From positions 1 through 64,000 of the forward strand of contig NZ_JACWFG010000002.1 in NCBI RefSeq assembly GCF_019749295.1: a stretch of DNA of 64,000 bases. The letters are read 5' to 3'. Of this stretch, positions 51,536 through 60,103 are shown piece by piece (position 1 is the stretch's first letter; each line of letters begins with the position of its first letter). The stretch is from Neobacillus niacini (GTDB taxonomy: Bacteria; Bacillota; Bacilli; Bacillales; Cytobacillaceae). The notes under the pieces are model-generated. The model was not told the DNA's origin, did no database searches, and saw only the letters and a program-made list of their open reading frames with translations. The translations under genes were made by a program, and so were the position numbers.

Positions 51536-51569
51536 GGAAAAGACGGATACCCATTCATAGGTCTTTTCC
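51536..51569 (-). terminator. Hairpin after the His/Lys-rich protein gene
   Basis: GGAAAAGAC and GTCTTTTCC pair around a 16-base loop; on the minus strand TTTTATC follows. About 60 bases after the stop at 51630. Confidence 0.5.
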
Positions 51570-51629
51570 TGTTTCTTTTCATAAGAAGGTACTCGAAAAA
51601 AGACCATCTAATCTACTATTTAGAAGCCG

Positions 51630-52019
51630 TCACCAGCATCTGCATGTAAATAGACAATTAATGTTTCTGCAGCGTTTCCGTTCATTATTTTGATTCTTAT
51701 TGTCTTCGGTATGATCGCAATCACTCTTTTTCATTTGGTCATTTTTATTTCCATTATCACTGCAATTTTTCTTTTTCTGCTGGTCTTGTTTTTCGTTATT
51801 GTCTTGCTTTTTACAGTTATCCTGCATACTGTTTTTGTCCTGCTTGTTACTGCCCTTGTGCTTGTCATTACTGCCTTGCTTATGACTGTCACCGTGCTTG
51901 TCATTCTTATCTTGCTTATGGTCATCATTATGCTGATGGCTTTGATCCTGTTTCCCATTACTGTCCTGCTGATCTTTACCATGATGATGCTTATGATGAT
52001 GTTTCTTCTTACCTTTCAT
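51630..52019 (-). CDS. His/Lys/Asp/Gln-rich low-complexity protein, 129 aa
   Basis: After MKGKKKHHHKHHHGKDQQ the protein consists of charged low-complexity sequence with recurrent HKQ-[DG]-[KS]-N and NDKH units, then a Cys-containing stretch and the C-terminus CRNINCLFTCRCW. It contains seven or so cysteines, all in the last half. No signal peptide. Such His/Lys/Asp-rich, Cys-tailed proteins occur among spore coat proteins of Bacilli and could bind metal, but I recognise no family. ATG 52019 follows AAGGGGATAGG; a longer frame to 52094 has no better start. Confidence 0.6.
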   Translation of the reverse strand: MKGKKKHHHKHHHGKDQQDSNGKQDQSHQHNDDHKQDKNDKHGDSHKQGSNDKHKGSNKQDKNSMQDNCKKQDNNEKQDQQKKKNCSDNGNKNDQMKKSDCDHTEDNKNQNNERKRCRNINCLFTCRCW

Positions 52020-52178
52020 TTTCCTATCCCCTTCGGAACAAACGTTTTTATATAATAGTTTATTAAGAAAGTGGAAAATGGCTTGGACGAACATCTAGTA
52101 CAACTACTTTTTTATTACTACGATTCATAATAGGTATTTAACTAGTCTTTCTCTAAGGAGACATATACCCCTGATAGT

Positions 52179-52229
52179 AATGCTTTGCATGAATGCTAAA
52201 AAGCAAGTATGCAAATAATGATAAAAATT
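52179..52229. repeat. Duplicated ~50-bp module, copy 1
   Basis: TAATGCTTTGCATGAATGC, then TAAAAAGCAAGTATGCAAAT and AATGATAAAAATT. A close copy in the same orientation lies at 58405-58456, on the other side of the two GH84 genes. Confidence 0.65.
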
Positions 52230-52238
52230 TCACTTCAC

Positions 52239-52271
52239 AAAAAAGAGGCTGGCACTAGTGCCAACCACCTC
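52239..52271 (-). terminator. Terminator of the first GH84 gene
   Basis: On the minus strand GAGGTGGTTGGCAC pairs with GTGCCAGCCTC (small bulge) around TA, followed by six T. It lies about 34 bases after the stop codon at 52305. Confidence 0.85.
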
Positions 52272-52304
52272 ATAATAAATTATTGTTACTAACCTAACTG
52301 ATAC

Positions 52305-55300
52305 TTACAATTCATCTTCTATTAATTCCTTCAATTCTTCAATGTGACTGAGAAGCTCTTCAGCATATTCCTTGTGAATCTTTTTACCAGACTGCGCTTC
52401 AACTTGATTACTAAGAGCAATTAATCCATTCACTACTTCCTTTTTATCGCCTTGGTGTTTTTGGATCGTATCCACCTTAGCAAGCAAACTGTTCAAGATC
52501 CCATGATGGGCAATGAAACCTTGCTCATATGCCGTTTCTATTTCCTCATCTAAGCTAGCTATACCTATTTGAATAAATGTCTCCTTTAGGACAAGTGACT
52601 CTATTGCCTTTATTAGATTCTCACTGACTGCATTCACTTCGTCTTGCGTTGCTTCACTGTCAGCTAGAACTTTCTTCGCGTTTTCTAAAGCTTGGACAAA
52701 CCCTTTCCAGCTTTCAGTCGTATAGTCTGACTCTACCTTCTCATTTGCAACTTCTACTGCCTTATCTAAGGCTGTCTTATCGATTACCGGCTTCTCATAC
52801 TTCGGTGGTAATTCAATATCACCCGCTAGCCCCATCACTTCAAACTCATAAATACGGGCAGCCCGATCGTCCCCTTGGGTGGGTTTGTCAACCATTAGGC
52901 GAACATAACGTCCTTTTGTAACGGGAACTTGATCCTTGGATATACCACCCTTATTGTCAGTAACCTTGACTATTTCTTTAAAATTCACACCATCCTCACT
53001 CATGAGGACGCGGTAAGCTAACGTATTACTTGCTGATGGCTCTCCACCTTCTTCAGCATGCTTCATCACTATTTCACTTACTACATTGATTTCTCCTAAA
53101 TCAACCGTTAATTGGTGTGTACCAGAACCATTACCACACCATTTTGTATTTACGTTCCCATCCACTGCATATTGAGGGCCTTCCGAGGGAGCACAGGATC
53201 TAGAAGCAGTAGCTGCTTTACCAAGGGCAAGATTGACAGTCTCTTTGTTTGCGAGATTGGTAACAGTTACAAGGTCTTCTTGAATCACTTCATCTATCCC
53301 AAGAGGGTTTTTACCCACAAGTTTAACGGTATAGATCCCTTCTTTTTCATATACAACTGTCGGGTTTTGTTCCGTACTTTTCTCGACCTTAGCCCCTTCA
53401 AACGTCCATTCTACTTCTTCCGTAGTAAGGGAACTCGTATTTTTTAACTGTATTTCTTCCCCTGGAACCACTAACGTTTTAGAGACTTCGAAAGAAGCAA
53501 CTGGTAATGGGTCATATTCAAGGGCCTCCTTAATAAAGGCGAGCGCTGTTTCTTCAGAAACTCTATTCCCTCTATTTAGTGAAGGTAATCTGGCTTCAAT
53601 TTGATTTTTTAATTCGGTATATTTATCATTCTCATTATTTTTTTTAGCGAGAACCAAATCCAACGCTAATTGATCGGTTTCCCCCAATAATTTTAGTTTG
53701 TCCAAACTTGCTTCAGCTTCAGATAAGAATTCTAGCGGCAATTCTTCCTTCAAGGTGTCTGCCGCTTTGACCATATCAGCAAACTCCTTTGTTAAAAAAT
53801 TGATTTCTTGTGTTGCATCTTGTCTTTTGGATATCTTTGACCAAAATTGTTCCATTGTGTTTCGTACAAATACTGCATCTCCACGCCCAACACTCCACGA
53901 ACCAGTCATCCGAGAAGAATGATTAGCGAAAGTTTTCATCTCAGGGGCAAGGTCTTGAAATAGGAGTTCAATGGAACGATTCCATGATTGATCAGAGTCA
54001 TACTCTGAAATATTCCAAGAATAATCAGCCCCTGTCGCCAAGGAAATTTTAGAAAGATAGGCATGCTCCATGGGGTTCATGGTAAAGAAATCAAGTTTCC
54101 CTTCCAGTCCAGTATCAATATCAACTATCGGACCAAGGGCAAGCTTTGCCCTCAAATAATCCGAAACAGGATAATTCCACCAAATACCAATCCGGTCCCC
54201 ATATACTTCACGCATAAATTCAACATTTTCTAACGGAAGTGACTCTGAAACAACCGCCTGCCCCGTCCACATGACCTTAATATCTTTATCAAGCGTCTCA
54301 GAGAACGCCTTCGTATAAGCACTTAACTCACCAATTTCACCCATTAAATGAGTATCATACTCTGTCGGAACAGTGATAAGAGGTTTCACATCATTTTTTA
54401 CTTTTATAAATTCATCGTTAAAACGGTTTAATAGATTGGCTTGCTCAGCTCCTTGTTTATTAGAAATATCATCAAACAAGATTGCAAATCTTCGGACCCC
54501 CATATTGTAAAGTGATTCACTTTTCGAAAGCAGCGCTTGAAAATCTTCCTCACCACGTTCCCCATCCATTTGAATATCAATACCTGGAGAAATAGCAAAT
54601 GTAAAATCCACCTTGTTTTCCCTTGCTGTATCAATTAAATCTTTCATGCGTGCCATCTCATTTTCCGGATAGGGTTCCCGCCATTTTTCACGATGATAAG
54701 GGTCGTCTTTCGGTGCATAGATGTAAGTATTCATTTTATAATCGCCATAAAACTTTATTTGATCGAGGCGGTCTTCATGACTCCATGGGTTACCATAAAA
54801 GCCTTCTATGATTCCTCTTACCTTCATTGACGGTTCATCTGTAATCAGTACATTATTAAATACGAGGGAGTCAGCTTGCCTCTGTGCAAGTTGAATCAGG
54901 GTTTTCACACCATAAAACGTACCGTCACCGTCTTTTCCCTTGATAAAGATGATTCCACCATTACTTAGATCATTTTCTCCAGAATTAACTGCTAACGCAT
55001 AACCTTCAGCTTTTAATTCTGTCCCATCCGGAATGTTAAGCTGATTTTCTAAACTCTCTAGCTTTGATTCAAGATGATCTCCTTCACCTAACACAATCGT
55101 AGGTGCCTCACTATCGAAATCCGCATTAACCTCAACATGATTGGCTAGTAAAAATTCTTTTAAACTAGCTATTGCGTCTCGATCTGCAGCGTCTTCTCCT
55201 AAAATATTTACAGAGTCACTAATTTGTAATGATCCACTTTTCCCCTCAACATGTTGAGGCATTGGAACTACTCTACTACTACTAGTACTACTATCCCCTA

Positions 55301-55406
55301 AGGGCAATTCAGAGTTTGCTGCCTGAACTTCAGAAATACCACCAACTGATAAGGTCGAAGTCATAAGCAAAGATAAAACTCCACCGACCGCCTTTTTCCA
55401 CATCAT
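52305..55406 (-). CDS. Secreted GH84 beta-N-acetylglucosaminidase with PKD, CBM32 and FIVAR modules, 1033 aa
   Basis: A secreted hexosaminidase (NagJ/hyaluronidase type) that removes beta-linked GlcNAc. Signal peptide (about 1-29); GH84 N-terminal domain (about 45-175); catalytic barrel (about 185-480) with GFYGNPWSHEDRLDQIKFYG, YIYAPKDDPYHREKW and the catalytic Asp pair in FAILFDDISN; helical domain; PKD-like domain (about 640-715); F5/8-type CBM32 (about 735-870); FIVAR-type helices (about 885-945) and a helical C-terminus. AAAGGAGG precedes ATG ATG; the second (55403) has the better spacing. No LPxTG is present. The next upstream gene is a paralogue without the PKD and FIVAR parts. Confidence 0.9.
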   Translation of the reverse strand: MMWKKAVGGVLSLLMTSTLSVGGISEVQAANSELPLGDSSTSSSRVVPMPQHVEGKSGSLQISDSVNILGEDAADRDAIASLKEFLLANHVEVNADFDSEAPTIVLGEGDHLESKLESLENQLNIPDGTELKAEGYALAVNSGENDLSNGGIIFIKGKDGDGTFYGVKTLIQLAQRQADSLVFNNVLITDEPSMKVRGIIEGFYGNPWSHEDRLDQIKFYGDYKMNTYIYAPKDDPYHREKWREPYPENEMARMKDLIDTARENKVDFTFAISPGIDIQMDGERGEEDFQALLSKSESLYNMGVRRFAILFDDISNKQGAEQANLLNRFNDEFIKVKNDVKPLITVPTEYDTHLMGEIGELSAYTKAFSETLDKDIKVMWTGQAVVSESLPLENVEFMREVYGDRIGIWWNYPVSDYLRAKLALGPIVDIDTGLEGKLDFFTMNPMEHAYLSKISLATGADYSWNISEYDSDQSWNRSIELLFQDLAPEMKTFANHSSRMTGSWSVGRGDAVFVRNTMEQFWSKISKRQDATQEINFLTKEFADMVKAADTLKEELPLEFLSEAEASLDKLKLLGETDQLALDLVLAKKNNENDKYTELKNQIEARLPSLNRGNRVSEETALAFIKEALEYDPLPVASFEVSKTLVVPGEEIQLKNTSSLTTEEVEWTFEGAKVEKSTEQNPTVVYEKEGIYTVKLVGKNPLGIDEVIQEDLVTVTNLANKETVNLALGKAATASRSCAPSEGPQYAVDGNVNTKWCGNGSGTHQLTVDLGEINVVSEIVMKHAEEGGEPSASNTLAYRVLMSEDGVNFKEIVKVTDNKGGISKDQVPVTKGRYVRLMVDKPTQGDDRAARIYEFEVMGLAGDIELPPKYEKPVIDKTALDKAVEVANEKVESDYTTESWKGFVQALENAKKVLADSEATQDEVNAVSENLIKAIESLVLKETFIQIGIASLDEEIETAYEQGFIAHHGILNSLLAKVDTIQKHQGDKKEVVNGLIALSNQVEAQSGKKIHKEYAEELLSHIEELKELIEDEL

Positions 55407-55427
55407 TTACGCCTCCTTTTGTGCCAT

Positions 55428-55692
55428 GGGGACGGTTCTCATGGTTCGATTATAGTTAGGTATCTCTCAAATCTTAAAATGGTTCAATGAAAAATACCTT
55501 CACAGTATGTGATGCTGCTACCATGGCTGATAAACTTTTTTTGGCGAACCTAGAAGTATAGTAAAATTGCTTCTCACTACATGTACCATACTTATTTGTA
55601 TTCTCGTTTCATTTATACATATTGATGACACTTACTAGGTAGGTGCCATCAATATCAATACCACCAATTAAAAAGCCATTAGAACCGTCCCC
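55428..55692. repeat. GGGACGGTTC inverted-repeat element, copy 6 (long form)
   Basis: GGGGACGGTTCTC (55428-55440) and AGAACCGTCCCC (55681-55692) enclose 240 bases of A/T-rich DNA; the element nearly fills the gap between the two GH84 genes and ends 7 bases from the stop of the upstream one. The long spacer resembles a MITE more than a terminator hairpin. Confidence 0.7.
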
Positions 55693-55698
55693 GCGGTC

Positions 55699-58011
55699 TT
55701 AGTTTTGTCTTTCAAAAACGCTGATTTCGTACAATGAATATCCCCAGCCGCCGGCTCGTTTGATGCCCTGCATTTTAACATATCGGGCATCGACTGTTGG
55801 GAACTGAATTTCATCGATTCCGCCGTTGCTGTTTAGTTCTGTGTGAACGTCTGTCCACTGGCTGCCGTCTGTTGATACCTGAATTTTATATTGTTTTCCA
55901 TAAGCTGCTTCCCAGTTTAGTTTCACTTTATCAATGGCATACACCTGCCCTAAGTCAACAGTTATCCATTGATTATCTGTGTACAGGGACGCCCATCTGG
56001 TGTTATTGTTGCCGTCTACAGCCAGGTCTGGTGTCAGCCAGTCGACTTCGCTTGATGATGCCGTGGCCTGTTTTCCTTCCGCTAAATTCTTCCCGTTAAG
56101 CGCACGGTCTAGGAACGTCGGAACTACACCTATACTTAACTTCTGCGGGATTTTGTCCATCGCTGCCATTGATTCCTGCAGAGCCAATTTTGCTGCAGCA
56201 GCTTCAGCACTATTCCCGCTCTGTTGAGCCAGCACCATGTTAACGGCATTTTCACCCGTTTGTCCAATTAACTCCAGTTTGTTTAAATATCCATCCACCT
56301 CTTTCAAGAAGTTCGGATTATTCACCTTATTACGCAGCTGGCCAGGCGCCTCCTTCAGCTTGCGGAATTCATCTAACAGAGCAGTGCCAGCCTCGGAAAC
56401 TCCCTGACTGTCCTTGGCTTCCACTGAGGCCCAAAACTCCTGAATTAATGGCTTTAATCTCTCCGAAATTGGCTCCTGGTTGCTATTAAGACTAGTGGCA
56501 TACGAGGCTTCCACTAAAAGATTTAATGGTTCGTACGCCGCTGGAGCAAATTCCATCAGGCTCCGCTTCAATGAGTCAATCGGGTCATAGGCTTCAGGAT
56601 TCCACGTATAATCCGCAACGGTAAACAATGGGATCTTCGAAGCCTCTGCCTCATTCATCGGGTTAGCTGTTAGGCCAATCACTCCATGTTCCTCTGTTAA
56701 ATCAGAGTCCCGGCCTGTCAGTGGTGCAAGGAACAACCGGTTTCGGTCAAAATCATTCACCGGATAATTATCCCAAATCAATAAATCGTGTTTGAAAATT
56801 TCATGGATTTTATCGGCATCCTCCGAGGTAATAGTAGGAGCAACGACACCAATTCCTGTCCATTGTACAATAATGTCAGGCTGAACCAGCTGTGCAAAAC
56901 GTTCCCGGTAAGGAGTAGTACCCTCCTGATAATAATCAGTCGGCACCGTGATTAAACGCTCCGCACCCTCATGTTTTTGAATAAATTCTTCATTGAACCG
57001 ATTTAATAGATATGCCTGTGCCGCTGCCGGCGGGTTTGGATCGCTGCCAAACATCGCTCTATCTTCAGGTGAACGGAGATTAGGATCAATATCATCGAGG
57101 AATAAAGCAAACGATCTCACGCCGATATCCCACATGCTTTGTGCCTTATTAATCAAAGCCTGAAGGTCAGCCTCACTGGAATACGTGATGGTATTCCCCG
57201 GCGAAATCGCAAAGGTAAAATCGACATGGTTATCGTGTGCTGCCTGAACGAGTTCGGCAATCTCCGCTAACTTATCCGCCGGATACGGCTCTTTCCATTT
57301 TTCGCGGTGGTAAGGGTCATCCTTTGGGGCATAAATATAGCTGTTCATCTTATGCTCGCCGTAAAATTCTAGCTGGCCTAAGCGGTCTTCATGGGACCAT
57401 GGCGCACCATAAAAGCCTTCAATCGAGCCCCTGATTGGCATCGTTGGCCAGTCCTTAATTTCAACCTCAGGAATCCAGTCACTTCCTTTGCGCTCGACTA
57501 TGATTTGTTCGAAGGTTTGTGACCCGTAATAGGTACCTGAATCATCATGTCCGGAAATGACAATATGTTTCTTATCCTGGGTCCCGTGCTTGGAAGCGAC
57601 TATATACCCTTCTTTTTTCGTCATCTCCAAGTCCTCTAAGCCGGTGTGCTGCTGAATGGTTTTCAATTCGTCAGGGTCCGAGAACTTACCCAGCCAAATG
57701 ATGACAGGTGCCTGAAGCTTAGGTTCATTGATATCACTCTCAACAATCGTGGTTACTCCTGCCTCCTTCAGGGCCTGCTTCAATTCGGCAATCGCCGAAG
57801 AATCGGTTCCTTTTTCTGTAACCAATCCTACTTTTGGATTGAGTGGAAAGCCTTTGCCTGTTTCTTCTAATGATTTCGGGATGGGGGATACAGTCATTTT
57901 GTAGTTTTCGCTCGCTTTTGCCTTCCCTATGTATGGAATATCCAGCGGTACCAATAACCCGGATACCAAACAAGCTGAAACAACGGCCTTTAACCTTTTA
58001 CTTTTTGCCAA
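55699..58011 (-). CDS. Secreted GH84 beta-N-acetylglucosaminidase with C-terminal CBM32, 770 aa
   Basis: A paralogue of the downstream gene. Signal peptide (about 1-35, ending near KAKAS); GH84 N-terminal domain; catalytic barrel (about 180-480) with GFYGAPWSHEDRLGQLEFYG, YIYAPKDDPYHREKW and the catalytic pair in FALFLDDIDPN; helical domain; CBM32 (about 625-770, with WLTPDLAVDGNNNTRWAS). The start is TTG at 58011 because AGAGGTGAT precedes it by 4-5 bases and the signal peptide then starts correctly; ATG 58044 has no ribosome binding site. Expected substrates are GlcNAc-containing glycans of host or environment. Confidence 0.9.
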   Translation of the reverse strand: MAKSKRLKAVVSACLVSGLLVPLDIPYIGKAKASENYKMTVSPIPKSLEETGKGFPLNPKVGLVTEKGTDSSAIAELKQALKEAGVTTIVESDINEPKLQAPVIIWLGKFSDPDELKTIQQHTGLEDLEMTKKEGYIVASKHGTQDKKHIVISGHDDSGTYYGSQTFEQIIVERKGSDWIPEVEIKDWPTMPIRGSIEGFYGAPWSHEDRLGQLEFYGEHKMNSYIYAPKDDPYHREKWKEPYPADKLAEIAELVQAAHDNHVDFTFAISPGNTITYSSEADLQALINKAQSMWDIGVRSFALFLDDIDPNLRSPEDRAMFGSDPNPPAAAQAYLLNRFNEEFIQKHEGAERLITVPTDYYQEGTTPYRERFAQLVQPDIIVQWTGIGVVAPTITSEDADKIHEIFKHDLLIWDNYPVNDFDRNRLFLAPLTGRDSDLTEEHGVIGLTANPMNEAEASKIPLFTVADYTWNPEAYDPIDSLKRSLMEFAPAAYEPLNLLVEASYATSLNSNQEPISERLKPLIQEFWASVEAKDSQGVSEAGTALLDEFRKLKEAPGQLRNKVNNPNFLKEVDGYLNKLELIGQTGENAVNMVLAQQSGNSAEAAAAKLALQESMAAMDKIPQKLSIGVVPTFLDRALNGKNLAEGKQATASSSEVDWLTPDLAVDGNNNTRWASLYTDNQWITVDLGQVYAIDKVKLNWEAAYGKQYKIQVSTDGSQWTDVHTELNSNGGIDEIQFPTVDARYVKMQGIKRAGGWGYSLYEISVFERQN

Positions 58012-58130
58012 CTTAATCACCTCTACTATTATCATTTTGAACAACCAGGGACGAACCTCAGGTTCAATGGTGCTCCGGCTCTCAAGGTTTTATGGAGAAT
58101 TCCAGGAGAACCGTTTCCATAGACACGACC

Positions 58131-58189
58131 AAAAAAAGCAGGACAACACTAAGCAACGGGGAGATTCCCATCACTAAGCGCCGCCCTGC
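58131..58189 (-). ncRNA. Long terminator-type hairpin in the leader of the GH84 gene
   Basis: In minus-strand RNA, 58189-58138 folds into one long stem of about 22 pairs with a single U-U mismatch and a short loop, followed by seven U. Many pairs are G-U, so the plus-strand RNA could not form it: the structure belongs to a minus-strand transcript. No minus-strand gene lies upstream, so this is either a leader attenuator for the gene at 55699-58011 or the end of a small RNA. Confidence 0.5.
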
Positions 58190-58271
58190 CTGATCGAATC
58201 AGTAACATGCGAATTAGATATTCATTCCTATACTGGGGATTATATCCAAAATGACAAGTTGTTCAAAGAGT

Positions 58272-58311
58272 CTATAAACCTATTTTTGTAAGCCCTTTCA
58301 AAGGTTTATAG
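58272..58311. promoter_or_regulatory. Inverted repeat in the GH84/HNH intergenic region
   Basis: CTATAAACCT and AGGTTTATAG, perfect 10-base arms around a 20-base loop, followed on the plus strand by GATATTTTT. It could be an operator or a weak terminator. The 497-base gap also holds the leader hairpin and the module at 58405. Confidence 0.35.
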
Positions 58312-58404
58312 GATATTTTTCATAGTCGTAACTTCACTTTCAAAATCGTTCCATGAATTTCTTTAACATAAACACTTACTGCCGCTTTATATACGTCTTG
58401 GTAT

Positions 58405-58456
58405 AAATGCTTAGCATGAATGCACGAAGGCAAGTATGCAAATAATTATAAAAAAT
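58405..58456. repeat. Duplicated ~50-bp module, copy 2
   Basis: AAATGCTTAGCATGAATGCA, then CGAAGGCAAGTATGCAAATA and ATTATAAAAAATGG, aligned with 52179-52229. The TGCATGAATGC and TATGCAAATAATTATAA parts vaguely recall Bacillus ARG boxes, but I would not claim ArgR binding. Confidence 0.65.
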
Positions 58457-58508
58457 GGACTTTTTCCTGTTGGATTGAATTACGATGGGAATATCAGGAG
58501 GCAAGAGT

Positions 58509-58796
58509 ATGGGTACATGTGAACTTTGTGAGCGAAGTGAAGTGGAGACGACAGTCCATCATCTGTTGCCGAAAGAAATGGGCGGCACCTTTGGTCCTAC
58601 AGCAAACCTGTGTATTCCCTGTCATAAACAGATTCATGCTCTTTACACAAATGCAGAAATCGCGGCACGTCTAACAACCATACCTGAATTAAAAAAAGAT
58701 GACCAACTATCCCGCTACATGAAATGGATACGGAAACAGCCCTCAACGAAAATCATGAAAATTAAAAAATCAAATGAACGGAAACGAAAGCGATAG
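58509..58796 (+). CDS. Small HNH-type (Cys4 zinc) protein, 95 aa
   Basis: A compact HNH-like protein: MGTCELCERSEVETTVHHLL with CxxC and the His-His pair, KEMGG, then NLCIPCHKQIHALY with the second CxxC and H. The remaining residues are helical and end in a very basic tail (KKSNERKRKR). Stand-alone HNH proteins of this kind occur in many Bacillus genomes; nuclease activity is expected but untested. AGGAGG lies 7 bases before ATG 58509. No phage or restriction genes are next to it. Confidence 0.78.
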   Translation: MGTCELCERSEVETTVHHLLPKEMGGTFGPTANLCIPCHKQIHALYTNAEIAARLTTIPELKKDDQLSRYMKWIRKQPSTKIMKIKKSNERKRKR

Positions 58797-59048
58797 ACAT
58801 GGATTGATCTCTGTAACAAGATAACTTTTCACAATGGAATTAAATTGTAAAAAAGTAATTTATTGTTTATGATGAGGCATATAATTAGAAAATGAGAAAA
58901 ATGCTATCAGAGCCCCCTCTTCTCCAGACTTAACAGCTTCTCATTAGTTTTTTAAGATGTTTCTCTACTAATCTTCGAAAAAAATCCTAGGTCAAATTTT
59001 ACAAGAGCATTGGTCCCAAACAATAAAATAGAAGGGGGGGCTTTTAAA

Positions 59049-59228
59049 ATGGGATATATTTTTATTTTAGTAGGTTGTTTAGCCATTTACTACGGATATA
59101 AAATTTGGAATGATTTCCGGTCCGGGAAAACTTCATGGAGATCATATTCCTCAACAGAACTGAAAACAAGAAATGAAATGAATAGATACAAAGAAATACA
59201 CAAAATGAAATATGAAAACCGAGAGTAA
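59049..59228 (+). CDS. Small single-pass membrane protein, 59 aa
   Basis: MGYIFILVGCLAIYYGYKIW forms one membrane helix, followed by a basic cytoplasmic tail of about 38 residues with several Arg, Lys and Glu. GGGGGG lies about 9 bases before ATG 59049; a longer frame from 59010 lacks a ribosome binding site. I do not recognise a family. Confidence 0.55.
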   Translation: MGYIFILVGCLAIYYGYKIWNDFRSGKTSWRSYSSTELKTRNEMNRYKEIHKMKYENRE

Positions 59229-59396
59229 TATCAAATGACTTTACCACAAGATTGCACCAATGCCCGACTAGTTCCTATCAACTAGTTGGGCTTTTCCACG
59301 TGCAAAACTTCCGATTGTTCCCTTAAGAATTGCCCCTGTACAATTCCATATTATGTTAAAATAAAAACAGAAAATGAAGGTCTTGGAGGGGTATAG

Positions 59397-59825
59397 ATGA
59401 GTGGCATTGAAAAAAGGATCACCGCTGAAAGGTGGTTTAATGAATATTTTACTAGGGGTAATTTAGATGTTTTAGATGAACTGACAACACCTGACTTTTT
59501 ATATCATTCAAGAAATGGTGATAATACAAGAGAAAAGATGAAGGATTTCATGTCATGGTATCGTTCAGTTTTTCAAGATGATGAATGGGTAATCGATGAC
59601 CTTATTGAGCAAGGGAATAAACTAGTCGTTCGTTACACAGGCTGGATGACCTATAAGGGAGGCTGGTTCAACATCACTTCAGAAAACCAACGTGTCAAAG
59701 AAACAGGTATCATGATTTTCACCTTTGAAGATGGAAAAGTGAAAGAGCTTTGGTGTGAAAATAGTGACGCAGCAATCCTTTACGAACTAGGGGCATTAAC
59801 CAAAAATACACATAAAGTTTTTTAA
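59397..59825 (+). CDS. SnoaL-like/NTF2-fold protein
   Basis: A 142-residue soluble protein with the ester-cyclase/SnoaL pattern: RWFNEYFTRGNLDVLDELTT (N-terminal helices), DFLYHSRNG (His), a central MKDFMSWYRSVFQDDEWVIDDL region (in pieces, MKDFMSWYRSVF and DDEWVIDDL), VRYTGWMTYKGGWF and FEDGKVKELWCENSDA. The fold often binds small hydrophobic ligands, and many members have no known reaction. GGAGGGG precedes ATG 59397. Repeat copy 7 follows the stop. Confidence 0.75.
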   Translation: MSGIEKRITAERWFNEYFTRGNLDVLDELTTPDFLYHSRNGDNTREKMKDFMSWYRSVFQDDEWVIDDLIEQGNKLVVRYTGWMTYKGGWFNITSENQRVKETGIMIFTFEDGKVKELWCENSDAAILYELGALTKNTHKVF

Positions 59826-59848
59826 TAGAAAGGCTCGGGGGAGGCAAT

Positions 59849-59984
59849 GGGGACGGTTCCTACGGGTGCCTTCCACTTTAACCTTTCAATAATCACTGTC
59901 GACTAATTTATCGTAACCGTTATTATCCCGCAATATACTAATTTACTAGAAACCTGAAGAGAAAAAGTCTGTAGATACGTCCCC
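59849..59984. repeat. GGGACGGTTC inverted-repeat element, copy 7 (degenerate)
   Basis: GGGGACGGTTCC begins 24 bases after the SnoaL-like stop; the facing arm is shortened to TACGTCCCC, 115 bases on. The right half shares GAAAAAG.C with copies 6 and 8. Confidence 0.6.
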
Positions 59985-60036
59985 ATCGTGTTCCCCTTCT
60001 CAATTGGAATAATTTTGTGTATAATGGGCATATACT

Positions 60037-60065
60037 AAAAAAGAGAAGTGCTAGTAACACTTCTC
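60037..60065 (-). terminator. Terminator of the 48-residue ORF
   Basis: On the minus strand GAGAAGTG pairs with CACTTCTC around TTACTAG, followed by six T. It lies about 40 bases after the stop codon at 60104. Confidence 0.85.
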
Positions 60066-60103
60066 CATGCAGCTTCTACCGTAAGGGTAGTGGTAGTCAA
60101 TGT

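Noticed and set aside
51690-52019. Short tandem repeats in the low-complexity gene as a possible CRISPR array
   Set aside because: The units are variable, in frame with coding sequence, and lack equal-length spacers; no cas genes are nearby.
51690-52055. Plus-strand frame of 121 codons with a very hydrophobic product
   Set aside because: It is the complement of the His/Lys/Asp-rich gene; the hydrophobic Ile/Leu/Val runs come from the reverse complement of AAT/GAT/AAG codons.
52179-52229. ArgR box in the duplicated ~50-bp module
   Set aside because: Only partial resemblance to the ARG box, and no arginine gene nearby.
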